A stretch of DNA of 39,715 bases from Lachnoclostridium sp. UBA3262 (GCA_002362575.1 DEUM01000010.1:1-39715); one strand, 5' to 3'. Numbered from the stretch's first letter, positions 31,563-39,555 are shown. Notes: generated by a model not told the origin, from the letters alone. Translations and numbers: made by a program.

Positions 31563-31989
31563 TGCCCGCACCTCCTTCTAAGTCTGCGCGAGAAACGATT
31601 TTACATTTTACAGGCAGCTTGTGCATTGCAAGTCTAAGCGCCTCTCTAGCCGTTTCTTCCGGTACGCCGGCGATTTCAAACATAACTCTGCCCGGCTTAA
31701 CTACTGCTACCCAGTATTCCAGAGCACCTTTACCTTTACCCATTCGAGTTTCGGCAGGAGTCTTTGTCACTGGTTTGTCTGGGAAAATCTTTATCCAGAC
31801 CTGACCACCACGCTTCGTGTAACGTGTCATGGCAATACGGGCTGCCTCAATCTGATTGGACTTAATCCAATGAGGCTCCATAGCTACAAGTCCATATTCA
31901 CCATAAGTGATTTTATTTCCACGTAACGCTTTTCCCTTCATGGAACCGCGAAACTGTTTACGACGTTTTACTCTCTTAGGCATTAACAT
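31552..31989 (-). CDS. rplP: 50S ribosomal protein L16
   Basis: 50S protein near the A-site and the central protuberance. The 145 residues begin MLMPKRVKRRKQFRG, the family form, which favours the ATG at 31989 overlapping the rpsC stop by a base (TAATG). Other signatures are PHWIKSNQIEAARIAMTRY, KGKGALEYWVAVVKPGRVMFE (in outline) and KLPVKCKIV. It overlaps rpmC by 11 bp. Confidence 0.97.
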   Translation of the reverse strand: MLMPKRVKRRKQFRGSMKGKALRGNKITYGEYGLVAMEPHWIKSNQIEAARIAMTRYTKRGGQVWIKIFPDKPVTKTPAETRMGKGKGALEYWVAVVKPGRVMFEIAGVPEETAREALRLAMHKLPVKCKIVSRADLEGGAGSEN

Positions 31990-32669
31990 TATTTATCGCT
32001 CCCTTCCTTTGAACTAGCTTTGGCTGATTTTCCGCCTTTGGTTGGAAGTACTTCACCGTGGTAAATCCATGTCTTAACACCAATTTTACCATACGTTGTA
32101 TTTGCTTCTGCAAAACCGTAGTCGATATCTGCACGAAGCGTCTGCAGCGGAATATTACCCTCGCTGTAAAACTCAGTACGAGCCATATCAGCGCCGCCCA
32201 AACGTCCGGAACAAGCTGTCTTAATTCCCTTTGCGCCTGCTTTCATCGCTCTGCCCATGCAGGATTTCATAGCACGGCGGAAAGAGATACGGTTCTCTAA
32301 CTGTGCCGCAATATTTTCTGCTACTAACTGTGCATCGCCATCCGGTCTTTTTACTTCTTTAATATCAACAAGAACTTTCTTGCTTGAGTATTTTGCCAGC
32401 TCGCCTTTTAATTTTTCAATTTCAGCGCCGCCTTTACCGATTACAACACCAGGCTTTGCTGTATAAACTAAAACCTTAACACGGTCTGCTGTTCTCTCAA
32501 TTTCAATTTTAGAAATTCCTGCATGATACAGTTTTTTCTTCAAAAATTCACGGATTTTATAATCCTCAACTAAGTTATCAGAAAAGTTTTCGTCATCTGC
32601 GTACCATCTAGATTCCCAGTCTTTGATAACGCCAACTCTTAAACCATGTGGATTAACTTTTTGTCCCAT
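31989..32669 (-). CDS. rpsC: 30S ribosomal protein S3
   Basis: Forms part of the mRNA entry channel and its helicase. The 226 residues have the N-terminal MGQKVNPHGLRVGVIKDW, the KH domain with VVIGKGGAEIEKLKGEL, and the C-terminal GADMARTEFYSEGNIPLQTL and RADIDYGFAEANTTYG. The last ~15 residues are a Lys/Ser-rich tail. Between rplV and rplP. Confidence 0.97.
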   Translation of the reverse strand: MGQKVNPHGLRVGVIKDWESRWYADDENFSDNLVEDYKIREFLKKKLYHAGISKIEIERTADRVKVLVYTAKPGVVIGKGGAEIEKLKGELAKYSSKKVLVDIKEVKRPDGDAQLVAENIAAQLENRISFRRAMKSCMGRAMKAGAKGIKTACSGRLGGADMARTEFYSEGNIPLQTLRADIDYGFAEANTTYGKIGVKTWIYHGEVLPTKGGKSAKASSKEGSDK

Positions 32670-32684
32670 CTCAATCTCCTTTCA

Positions 32685-33071
32685 TTATCTCTCATTCAAG
32701 ATTACTGTAATATGGCACATTCTCTTTTCAATTCTGTAAGCCATACCACGAGCTCTTGGTCTGATTCTTTTCATTGTCGTTGCTTTGTTCGCAAAGCACT
32801 CATCAACGTAAAGATTTTCCGGGTTCATGCCATTGTTATTCTCTGCATTTGCAATGGCGGACTTCAACAGCTTTTTAATTACTGAAGAAGCATATCTTGG
32901 ATTATATTCCAAAATACCAAGTGCCGTCTGTACATCCTTGCCACGGATAGCATCCAGTACGAATCCTGCTTTCTGTGCAGAAATTCTGGCATGTGATAAC
33001 TTAGCATATGGTCTTGTATCTTTGTTCTGGTTTCTTTCTTTCTTAATCTGTGATCTATGTCCTTTAGCCAC
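32685..33071 (-). CDS. rplV: 50S ribosomal protein L22
   Basis: Lines the exit tunnel with a long beta hairpin. The 128 residues show the family start after a basic extension (AKLSHARISAQKAGFVLDAI), the NAENNNGMNPENLYVDECFA region and the tunnel loop IRPRARGMAYRIEKRMCHIT. The first ~20 residues (AKGHRSQIKKERNQNKDTRP) form an N-terminal basic extension longer than in Bacillus. Start codon GTG, with GGAGG upstream. Confidence 0.96.
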   Translation of the reverse strand: MAKGHRSQIKKERNQNKDTRPYAKLSHARISAQKAGFVLDAIRGKDVQTALGILEYNPRYASSVIKKLLKSAIANAENNNGMNPENLYVDECFANKATTMKRIRPRARGMAYRIEKRMCHITVILNER

Positions 33072-33145
33072 TTTTCAGAAACCTCCTTTCATACATTCAT
33101 ACATTTAAAATATCGCTATAGTCTCGAACTCTGCTCAAGACAATA

Positions 33146-33418
33146 TTAGCCGCGCTTCTCGTCTTTTCCATGTCCTCTGTAAGTTCTGGTAGAAACGAAC
33201 TCGCCTAGCTTATGACCAACCATGTCCTCTGTAATATATACGGGCACATGCTTTCTTCCGTCATGAACAGCAATTGTATGACCGACCATGCTTGGGAAGA
33301 TAGTGGAACGGCGTGACCATGTTTTTATTACTGATTTATCTCCGGATTCATTCATGGCATCAATTTTCTTTAACAGATGAGCATCCGCGAATGGTCCTTT
33401 TTTTAATGAACGTGACAC
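33146..33418 (-). CDS. rpsS: 30S ribosomal protein S19
   Basis: 30S head protein that contacts the 50S and S13. The 90 residues begin MSRSLKKGPFADAHLLKKID and contain the signature STIFPSMVGHTIAVHDGRKH and KLGEFVSTRTYRGHGKD. Start codon GTG with GGAGG. Gaps of about 90 bp to rplB and 74 bp to rplV hold nothing notable. Confidence 0.97.
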   Translation of the reverse strand: MSRSLKKGPFADAHLLKKIDAMNESGDKSVIKTWSRRSTIFPSMVGHTIAVHDGRKHVPVYITEDMVGHKLGEFVSTRTYRGHGKDEKRG

Positions 33419-33507
33419 TAACTTTACCTCCTTATTGTCTGTTTAAACATTTCTTGTTCAAACACAGTTACTAGAATAATATCTTTGACTTCCTCTGACA
33501 GATAAGC

Positions 33508-34353
33508 TTATTTCGTAAGCGCTTTACCATCTCGTCTTCTGATAATCATCTTATTCGACTGCTTATTCTTCTTTCTCGTCTTATAACCAAGAGCAGGTTT
33601 ACCCCAAGGTGTGCATGGCCCGGAACGACCAACCGGAGCTTTACCCTCACCACCACCATGTGGATGGTCATTCGGGTTCATAACCGAACCACGAACGGTT
33701 GGGCGGATACCCATATGGCGTTTACGGCCTGCCTTACCAATATTTACAAGGTTGTGCTCTGTATTTCCTACCTGTCCGATCGATGCACGGCAGATAATAG
33801 GCACCATTCTCATTTCTCCGGAAGGCATACGAATCGTTGCATACTTTCCTTCCTTCGCCATTAACTGAGCGCTTACACCAGCAGCACGAACTAACTGTCC
33901 GCCATGTCCCGGATGCATCTCAATGTTATGAATCTGTGTACCAACCGGCATATCTTTCAGTTCCATGCAGTTGCCGACTTTAACCTCTGCTCCTGCACCA
34001 TTCATAATTTCCTGTCCTACCTGTAATCCTACCGGGGCAAGAATATATTTCTTTTCACCATCTGCGTAGCAGACCAATGCAATATTTGCCGTTCTGTTTG
34101 GATCGTACTCAATCGTCTTAACAACTGCCGGAATACCATCCTTATTTCTCTTAAAATCAATAATTCTATATTTTCTTCTAGAACCGCCGCCACGATGTCT
34201 TACCGTGATTTTACCCTGAGCGTTACGACCAGCATTTTTCTTTAAGGAAACGGTCAGAGATTTCTCCGGTGTAGATGTTGTGATTTCTTCGAAATCATAA
34301 CCACTCATCTGTCTTCTAGAAGGTGTATATGGGTTATAAGTTTTAATTCCCAT
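33508..34353 (-). CDS. rplB: 50S ribosomal protein L2
   Basis: Large 50S protein essential for subunit association and peptidyl transfer. The 281 residues contain the OB-fold and SH3-like domains, the histidine region in MNPNDHPHGGGEGKAPVG implicated in catalysis, and TPWGKPALGYKTRKKNK near the end. Standard position between rplW and rpsS. ATG start with AAAGGAG. Confidence 0.97.
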   Translation of the reverse strand: MGIKTYNPYTPSRRQMSGYDFEEITTSTPEKSLTVSLKKNAGRNAQGKITVRHRGGGSRRKYRIIDFKRNKDGIPAVVKTIEYDPNRTANIALVCYADGEKKYILAPVGLQVGQEIMNGAGAEVKVGNCMELKDMPVGTQIHNIEMHPGHGGQLVRAAGVSAQLMAKEGKYATIRMPSGEMRMVPIICRASIGQVGNTEHNLVNIGKAGRKRHMGIRPTVRGSVMNPNDHPHGGGEGKAPVGRSGPCTPWGKPALGYKTRKKNKQSNKMIIRRRDGKALTK

Positions 34354-34417
34354 GAGTTACACTCCTTTCATAATTTCAAAATGTTTCATTTCTTATGAGA
34401 TAACTTCACTGTACTTT

Positions 34418-34717
34418 TTACAGTCCTTCAAAAATCTCAATATCTGCACTGTCCTCAGTCAACTGGACGATTGCTTTCTTTCTCTTTGCAGTCTTTCCGG
34501 TTACCATACCACGTCTGCGCTTTTTGCCGTCAAGATTCATGGTATTCACTTTAGAAACCTTTGTTCCCGGGAACATCTTCTCAACTGCTTCCTTAATCTG
34601 AGTTTTAGTAGCGTCTGTGTGTACATAGAATGTATATTTTTTCAATTCCATACCAGCCATGGACTTCTCTGTGATTACTGGTTTTGAAATGATGTCATAA
34701 TATTTCAAATCTGCCAT
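34418..34717 (-). CDS. rplW: 50S ribosomal protein L23
   Basis: Exit-tunnel protein that docks trigger factor and SRP. The 99 residues show YDIISKPVITEKSMAGMELK, KYTFYVHTDATKTQIKEAVE and the basic segment NLDGKKRRRGMVTGKTAKRK. The start overlaps the rplD stop by a base (TAATG), so translation is coupled. Confidence 0.97.
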   Translation of the reverse strand: MADLKYYDIISKPVITEKSMAGMELKKYTFYVHTDATKTQIKEAVEKMFPGTKVSKVNTMNLDGKKRRRGMVTGKTAKRKKAIVQLTEDSADIEIFEGL

Positions 34718-35337
34718 TATGCGTACACCTCCTCGATTGCTGCAACAGCATCCTTTGTAATTACTACGGTGTCGTATTTTAAAATGTCATACACATTGAT
34801 TGAATTGGAGTACACGCCTCTCGCTGTCGGAATATTCTTAACAGAGAGAATCGCATTTGCCGCATCGCCGTTAACAACTACCAATGCCTTGTTAACCTTC
34901 AGGTTATCCAAAACCTCTTTCATTTTCTTTGTCTTCGGAGCTTCAAAATCCAAAGAGTCAACAACAACTAATTTCTCCTCGCTTACTTTTGAAGACAAAA
35001 CGGACTTGATTGCTGCCGCTTTTTCTTTCTTATTCATTTTGAATGAATAATCTCTTGGAACCGGTGCGAAAACAACACCGCCGCCCGTCCACTGCGGAGC
35101 ACGGATTGAGCCCTGCCTTGCATGTCCTGTTCCTTTCTGTCTCCATGGTTTTCTACCACCGCCACGAACTTCTGAACGCGTTTTTGCTTTCTGTGTTCCC
35201 TGACGTTTATTAGCCAGCTGTAAAACAACTGCCATATGAACTAAATGCTCATTAACCGGTGCAGCAAAGACGGAATCATTTAACTCCATTTTCTCAACTT
35301 CTTTGCCTTCCATATTATAAACAGATACGCTTGCCAT
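34717..35337 (-). CDS. rplD: 50S ribosomal protein L4
   Basis: 50S protein with a tunnel-constricting loop; in proteobacteria it also regulates the S10 operon. The 206 residues carry the loop region (SEVRGGGRKPWRQKGTGHAR, GSIRAPQWTGGGVVFAPVPR) and the C-terminal globular domain. It follows rplC by 24 bp and overlaps rplW by one base. ATG start, GGAGG present. Confidence 0.97.
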   Translation of the reverse strand: MASVSVYNMEGKEVEKMELNDSVFAAPVNEHLVHMAVVLQLANKRQGTQKAKTRSEVRGGGRKPWRQKGTGHARQGSIRAPQWTGGGVVFAPVPRDYSFKMNKKEKAAAIKSVLSSKVSEEKLVVVDSLDFEAPKTKKMKEVLDNLKVNKALVVVNGDAANAILSVKNIPTARGVYSNSINVYDILKYDTVVITKDAVAAIEEVYA

Positions 35338-35361
35338 CTGTGTCTTCCTCCTTTCCGAAAG

Positions 35362-35991
35362 TTATGCCTTTACGGATTCTTTAATGATTACTGTTGATTT
35401 TTTCGGTCCCGGTACTGCGCCTTTTACTAACAGAAGATTTTCCTCTGCATCCACACGTACAATCTCTAAATTCTGGATTGTCACCTGTACTGCACCCATC
35501 TGACCTGGCATTTTCTTGCCCTTAAATACTTTGCTAGGATCCGATGCCGCACCATTCGAACCAGCATGTCTATGAAATTTGGAGCCGTGGCCCATTGGTC
35601 CGCGGGACTGTCCGTGACGCTTGATTGCACCCTGGAATCCCTTACCTTTTGTTTTTGCGGTAACATCAACCTTATCGCCGGCTTCAAAGATATCTGCTTT
35701 GATTTCCTGTCCCAACTCATATTCAGCGGAATTCTCAAACTTGAACTCTGTAAAAAATCTCTTGTTCTCGATTCCTGCCTTCTCCAAGTGTCCTTTGATT
35801 GGTTTGTTCACTAACTTCTCGCGCACATCACCAAACGCTACCTGTACTGCCTCATAACCGTCGTTCTCAGCAGTCTTAATCTGAGAAACATAAACCGGTC
35901 CGGCCTGAAGTACGGTAACCGGTGTCAATACACCGTCTTCGTTGAAAATCTGTGTCATTCCAACTTTTGTAGCTACAATAGCTTTGTTCAT
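35362..35991 (-). CDS. rplC: 50S ribosomal protein L3
   Basis: Early-assembly 50S protein reaching toward the peptidyl-transferase centre. The 209 residues begin MNKAIVATKVGMTQIFNEDG and contain KGKGFQGAIKRHGQSRGPMG and SDPSKVFKGKKMPGQMGAVQ, all typical. ATG start with GGAGG. A structured 196-bp gap separates it from rpsJ. Confidence 0.97.
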   Translation of the reverse strand: MNKAIVATKVGMTQIFNEDGVLTPVTVLQAGPVYVSQIKTAENDGYEAVQVAFGDVREKLVNKPIKGHLEKAGIENKRFFTEFKFENSAEYELGQEIKADIFEAGDKVDVTAKTKGKGFQGAIKRHGQSRGPMGHGSKFHRHAGSNGAASDPSKVFKGKKMPGQMGAVQVTIQNLEIVRVDAEENLLLVKGAVPGPKKSTVIIKESVKA

Positions 35992-36065
35992 TTTCTTTTC
36001 CTCCTATAAATTCTACAGCGGATTGCTTTCGTGTCCGAATGAATGGATATTGGAAAACAATCATC

Positions 36066-36172
36066 CTAGATGGTTACTGCCATGTCCTGAACCGTAGACC
36101 TTCATCATAACCATAGGACGGGGGAACTACTTTCACCCCCTCGCTTCCTACTTATATAAATAGGAAACTGTT
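36066..36172 (-). promoter_or_regulatory. Highly structured rpsJ-rplC intergenic RNA with pseudoknot-like pairing
   Basis: In the RNA sense three elements follow each other: a hairpin TTCCTA/TAGGAA (36145-36166), a stem GGGGG/CCCCC (36120-36140), and then interleaved pairs GTCCT (36115-36119) with AGGAC (36084-36088) and TGGTTA (36108-36113) with TAACCA (36071-36076). The order GTCCT, TGGTTA, AGGAC, TAACCA is that of an H-type pseudoknot. It could be a ribosomal-protein binding site controlling rplC; this is inference from one sequence. Confidence 0.45.
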
Positions 36173-36187
36173 ATGAAAACACGCTTT

Positions 36188-36514
36188 TTATTTTGCTGCT
36201 GCTTTCATTTTGATGTCAATTGCAACACCTGCAGGCATTTCCAATCTGGAAAGTGCATCTACTGTTTTCTGTGAAGGTGTCAGAACGTCAATTAACCTCT
36301 TGTGGGTTCTCTGCTCGAACTGCTCACGGGAGTCTTTATATTTGTGTACCGCTCTCAGAATGGTAACAATCTCTTTCTTTGTCGGCAGTGGCACAGGCCC
36401 ACTTACCTTTGCTCCTGTTTTCTTCACTGTTTCAACCAACTTTGCTGCCGCAAAATCGATTAACTGATGATCATATGCTTTCAATATGATTCTCATTTTT
36501 TGTTGACTTGCCAT
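36188..36514 (-). CDS. rpsJ: 30S ribosomal protein S10 (NusE)
   Basis: 30S head protein and, as NusE, a partner of NusB/NusG in transcription antitermination. The 108 residues contain MRIILKAYDHQLIDFAAAKL, the signature GPVPLPTKKEIVTILRAVHK and EQFEQRTHKRLIDVLTPSQK. ATG start with AAAAGGAGG. It is the first gene of the S10-spc-alpha cluster, from its own promoter after a leader of about 280 nt. Confidence 0.97.
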   Translation of the reverse strand: MASQQKMRIILKAYDHQLIDFAAAKLVETVKKTGAKVSGPVPLPTKKEIVTILRAVHKYKDSREQFEQRTHKRLIDVLTPSQKTVDALSRLEMPAGVAIDIKMKAAAK

Positions 36515-36797
36515 AAAAATAGCCGCCTCCTTTTCGTACTGTTATATTTAATAGTACGACAAGTGGTGACTGTACACTCATCCGTGTGTGTCCTATCGGC
36601 TCATAATTTTGACCGCCATAGCGGTGGCGGACTCACACGTTTATCTGCTCTTTGGCAGAAAGTATGTTTTTGTACAGTGACTTGCCGTCAGGTTTACCGG
36701 CCGAAATTGCTGACCCCGGCCTCTTGACATTCGCTCCACGGAAAACCCGCTGATGGACAGCGGCAACCTCTCGCTTCATCGCTATCATGTCACAACA
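36515..36797 (-). promoter_or_regulatory. Long structured leader of the S10 cluster; no gene
   Basis: About 283 nt between the predicted start of transcription and rpsJ. In the RNA sense ACTGTACA and TGTACAGT (8 bp, around 36674 and 36569) can pair over about 100 nt. Between them is a hairpin CCGCCA/TGGCGG (36611-36628). Just before the ribosome-binding site is TCGTACT/AGTACGA (36535-36560). Long leaders of this operon are regulatory in other bacteria; I do not recognise a known class here. Confidence 0.45.
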
Positions 36798-36803
36798 GAA
36801 CCT

Positions 36804-36832
36804 ACTATAACACAAATAAAATAGGATTGCAA
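36804..36832 (-). promoter_or_regulatory. Promoter of the S10-spc-alpha cluster
   Basis: On the minus strand TTGCAA (36827-36832), a 17-bp spacer and TATAGT (36804-36809). The -35 lies within 13 bp of the stop codon of the preceding gene, leaving no room for a terminator, so read-through from upstream is possible. Confidence 0.7.
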
Positions 36833-36839
36833 GAATTTT

Positions 36840-37964
36840 TTAAAATAATTTAGTATTACTCGTCAAATAGTCCACCGCATAATTCTTTATCAAGTCATCC
36901 GCCTTTTTCTTATCGTCCACCGCCCATACGGCAATCTTTAATCCGGCCTTGCGGATAGCAGCAACGGTCTCAGGCGTAATCACCTCAAAATAGACAGAAT
37001 AATCAATACCGTTTTTTCGGCACCATTCAACTTCCTCATCCTTATATTTCCAGCTCAAAAACTGAAATCCAATCCGCTCATCCTTCTTTTCTTTAATGCG
37101 CAGTAAGTTATCCTTCTTGAACGACAGAAAGACCGTTCTGCTCCGCATATCGTATTTGTCAAGAAGTGACAGTATACGGTCCGCTTCCTCTGGTGTCAGT
37201 TTTTCCATTTTCAATTCTATAACCGCCTTCGTATTCTTCCCCGAGGAGATAACCTTCAGATAGGAATCCAGCAGACAAGACTTCAAATCCGGATACCCGG
37301 CAACATTGTTTCCTGCAACAATCGGGTATGTCTTAATTTCTCCCCACGTTAATTCAGAAATTTTTTTATCAACGCCACACATTTTTTTTATGGATTCGGC
37401 ATGCGAAATCACAAATTCCCCATCCTGACTTAACCACACATCACACTCTACTCCCCAAAAACCACTTTGTACTGCCAGCTCAAAGGCTGGCAGTGTATTT
37501 TCCGGTGCTAACTCCGAATATCCCCTGTGCGCAATATATGCCGTAGGCTTCTGAGTTTCTACAGGCGCCGTAGTCTCCGTCGGCGTTGGAGTTTTTACCC
37601 GACGGCATTTCCTTTTTACTACTACGCGTATCTTTACTTTTTTTACCTTCTTTTTTGATTTTTTTAACCGGACAGTTATGGTTGCTTTCCCATTTTTTCC
37701 CGCCTTTACTACTCCCTTGGCAGAAACTTTCGCAATCTTTTTATTGGAAGACTTAAAGCTTACTTTTTTCCGGCTTTTACGGGGACGGATACTCCACTTG
37801 ATTTTCTTAGACTTTCCCTCAGTCAATATAATCTTTTTCGTTCTGACGCGTAATTTGGGTACTGTCTTTTTTGCAGAAGATACCTCGGTATCTGCCAATA
37901 AACATATTATCAGACAGACATAGATTAGTAACCGGATAACCTTGTTTTTATGTATATACCCCAT
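36840..37964 (-). CDS. Secreted glycerophosphodiester phosphodiesterase with lysine-rich Ig-like module
   Basis: Hydrolyses glycerophosphodiesters (or related teichoic acid/lipid headgroups) to glycerol-3-phosphate and alcohol, outside the membrane. The 374 residues: signal peptide or anchor (about 8-30), a very lysine-rich Ig-like (BIG2-type) domain (about 35-118), a Pro/Thr linker (125-141), then the TIM-barrel GDPD domain. Active-site residues are visible: HRGYSELAPENT with H146 and R147, VECDVW with E173 and D175, and ISH with H188. I start at ATG 37964 because it directly precedes the signal peptide; the frame extends to 38015 without better signals. It lies 70 bp after the DUF6273-like gene. 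Confidence 0.85.
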   Translation of the reverse strand: MGYIHKNKVIRLLIYVCLIICLLADTEVSSAKKTVPKLRVRTKKIILTEGKSKKIKWSIRPRKSRKKVSFKSSNKKIAKVSAKGVVKAGKNGKATITVRLKKSKKKVKKVKIRVVVKRKCRRVKTPTPTETTAPVETQKPTAYIAHRGYSELAPENTLPAFELAVQSGFWGVECDVWLSQDGEFVISHAESIKKMCGVDKKISELTWGEIKTYPIVAGNNVAGYPDLKSCLLDSYLKVISSGKNTKAVIELKMEKLTPEEADRILSLLDKYDMRSRTVFLSFKKDNLLRIKEKKDERIGFQFLSWKYKDEEVEWCRKNGIDYSVYFEVITPETVAAIRKAGLKIAVWAVDDKKKADDLIKNYAVDYLTSNTKLF

Positions 37965-38034
37965 TAGCAAATTTCCCCCTGCTTTTAAATATAACATGTC
38001 CGGACTTGATTCCATGTAGACATCGCTTCCTGAT

Positions 38035-39372
38035 TTACTTCTTCACTTTAACCTTCTTCACCTTGCTCCACTTACCATACACCTTCGTTTTCCCATTCAA
38101 CTTATAAGCACGCACACGGAAGTAATACGTCCTTTTCTTTTTCAGCTTCTTTACGGTAAATTTTGCTTTCGCTGTAAGCTTACTCTTTTTCTTTTTTGTA
38201 AACTTTTTATTCATGGCATACTGAAGCTGATATCCCTTTGCTCCGGAAACCGTCTTCCATGAGAGAACTACTGCTTTTTTCTTCTTATTTTTGGCTGTAA
38301 GTTTTTTAACGCCAGCCGGTGCTGTTACCTTTATTGGCTCGTTCGTCGGCTTTGGTGATATTATTGGCTTACCGGTTTGCTTTGGTGATACCGTTGGCTT
38401 TTCGGTTTCTGCCGGCTTGTTTGTTGGCTTTGGCGATGTTGTCGGATTCTCGGTTTCTGCCGGCTCACTTGTCGGCTTTGGTGATTCCGTCGGCTTTTCG
38501 GTCTCTGCCGGCTCACTTGTCGGCTTTGGTGCCTCCGTCGGCTTCTCCGTCTCTGCCGATCCACCACTGCTGCCTCCCGCCGCACTCACTGTGTCTGCTT
38601 TTCGCCACGTGGTAGATGATAGATTCAAATGCAAAACGGGACGGACTGCACTACTAGCGAGAACACTATCACCATAACTATCAACACTGCCGTTAATGTG
38701 GACAAACGTTGCATTATATGAAAAACAGCCCGGCGACCGCAGCCACCACCAATCACTGCCGCTATACTCCCCGCTTTCATTATTCCACGCACCCTGCTCT
38801 TTTGCATATTCTGTATTTTTAGATTCCCTTGTCTCCGAGCTCTCATAATCAGGCGAAAAACCATACCAAGAATTCATTGCCTCCTGAATGGAAAGCAGAT
38901 ATACTTTATCATTTGTATTGTTTCCGCCTTCCGTACCATCGTCAGGATTATCCTCGTTGACTACTAGAGTTGTCCTGATAGCGTTTTTTTCCTCGGCAGA
39001 AAAAGCGGTGTTATAAAAATTATTATTCAGCCAGTTTCTTAAGGTACACGTTTCCCAAGTAACATTTTTTGGTTCTATATAGTATGGCTGACAATCCAGA
39101 TTTTTATCTGCCAGAAGAAAAGCATCATCTTCGTTTACAGACAAAACTCTCCATTTAATCGGTTCTTTTGTCGTACTGTTACTCTGATAATAGTTCCCAA
39201 AATAAACGCAATCCCATGTACTTACACCATTTTTGTCGGTGCGGGGGTTACTGATTCCATAGCTAGCTGCCTTTGCGGGCTGTGGTGAAATTACCCGCAA
39301 TGGAATAATGGAAATAGCCATCACAAGACTAAGACTTAAAGCCAGTAGCTTTCTCCTCCTTTTCGTTGTCAT
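38035..39372 (-). CDS. Secreted DUF6273-like protein with Pro/Thr repeats and lysine-rich FN3-like tail
   Basis: Function unknown; probably cell-surface. The 445 residues: signal peptide with basic start and cleavage near AKAAS (about 35-36), a DUF6273-type domain (about 50-252; VYFGNYYQSN, IKWRVLSVN, LRNWLNNNFYNTAFS, WWWLRSPG, VRPVLHLNL), a low-complexity region of 16-residue repeats (273-346), and a C-terminal fibronectin III-like domain (352-445) with about one lysine in four. DUF6273 resembles formylglycine-generating/lectin-like folds and is common in gut Firmicutes. A promoter and a palindrome lie upstream; GDPD follows, so they may be one operon. Confidence 0.8.
   Translation of the reverse strand: MTTKRRRKLLALSLSLVMAISIIPLRVISPQPAKAASYGISNPRTDKNGVSTWDCVYFGNYYQSNSTTKEPIKWRVLSVNEDDAFLLADKNLDCQPYYIEPKNVTWETCTLRNWLNNNFYNTAFSAEEKNAIRTTLVVNEDNPDDGTEGGNNTNDKVYLLSIQEAMNSWYGFSPDYESSETRESKNTEYAKEQGAWNNESGEYSGSDWWWLRSPGCFSYNATFVHINGSVDSYGDSVLASSAVRPVLHLNLSSTTWRKADTVSAAGGSSGGSAETEKPTEAPKPTSEPAETEKPTESPKPTSEPAETENPTTSPKPTNKPAETEKPTVSPKQTGKPIISPKPTNEPIKVTAPAGVKKLTAKNKKKKAVVLSWKTVSGAKGYQLQYAMNKKFTKKKKSKLTAKAKFTVKKLKKKRTYYFRVRAYKLNGKTKVYGKWSKVKKVKVKK
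38335..38556 (-). repeat. Tandem 48-bp (16-residue) repeats, four full copies plus a part
   Basis: The units follow AETEKPTEAPKPTSEP with drift (SEP, NKP, GKP endings) and a partial fifth copy. They encode an extended Pro/Thr/Glu spacer between the DUF6273-like and FN3-like domains. Near-identical DNA copies make copy number likely to vary between strains. Confidence 0.85.
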
Positions 39373-39393
39373 GAAAATCTCCTCCTTTGATTA

Positions 39394-39407
39394 GGACAAA
39401 GTTGTCC
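39394..39407. promoter_or_regulatory. Palindrome in the 5' untranslated region of the DUF6273-like gene
   Basis: GGACAA/TTGTCC, perfect 6-bp arms with a 2-bp centre, between the promoter and the ribosome-binding site. It could be an operator or a short mRNA hairpin. No regulator is adjacent. Confidence 0.35.
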
Positions 39408-39432
39408 CATATATTTTCAATGCATCGTTTAT

Positions 39433-39461
39433 ATTGTAGCATACAGCTTCTAATGCTTCAA
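39433..39461 (-). promoter_or_regulatory. Probable promoter of the DUF6273-like gene
   Basis: On the minus strand TTGAAG (39456-39461), a 17-bp spacer and TACAAT (39433-39438), about 60 bp before the start codon at 39372. Confidence 0.55.
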
Positions 39462-39492
39462 CAAAACTATAGAAAATTGTCGATACATTTTA

Positions 39493-39521
39493 TTGCGTAT
39501 GTTAGAGAAATATGATATACT
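39493..39521 (+). promoter_or_regulatory. Promoter of the holin-like toxin gene
   Basis: TTGCGT (39493-39498), 17 bp and TATACT (39516-39521) with an extended TGA before the -10. Transcription would start about 88 nt before the small gene. Confidence 0.6.
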
Positions 39522-39555
39522 ATTTTCATGGGAAACTATAGAGCCAAGGCGGCTG

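Noticed and set aside
38291..38677. Plus-strand frame of 128 codons rich in Val, Gly, Phe and Ser
   Set aside because: It is the complement of the Pro/Thr repeat region of the DUF6273-like gene; the repeats lack stops in several frames, and no ribosome-binding site fits.
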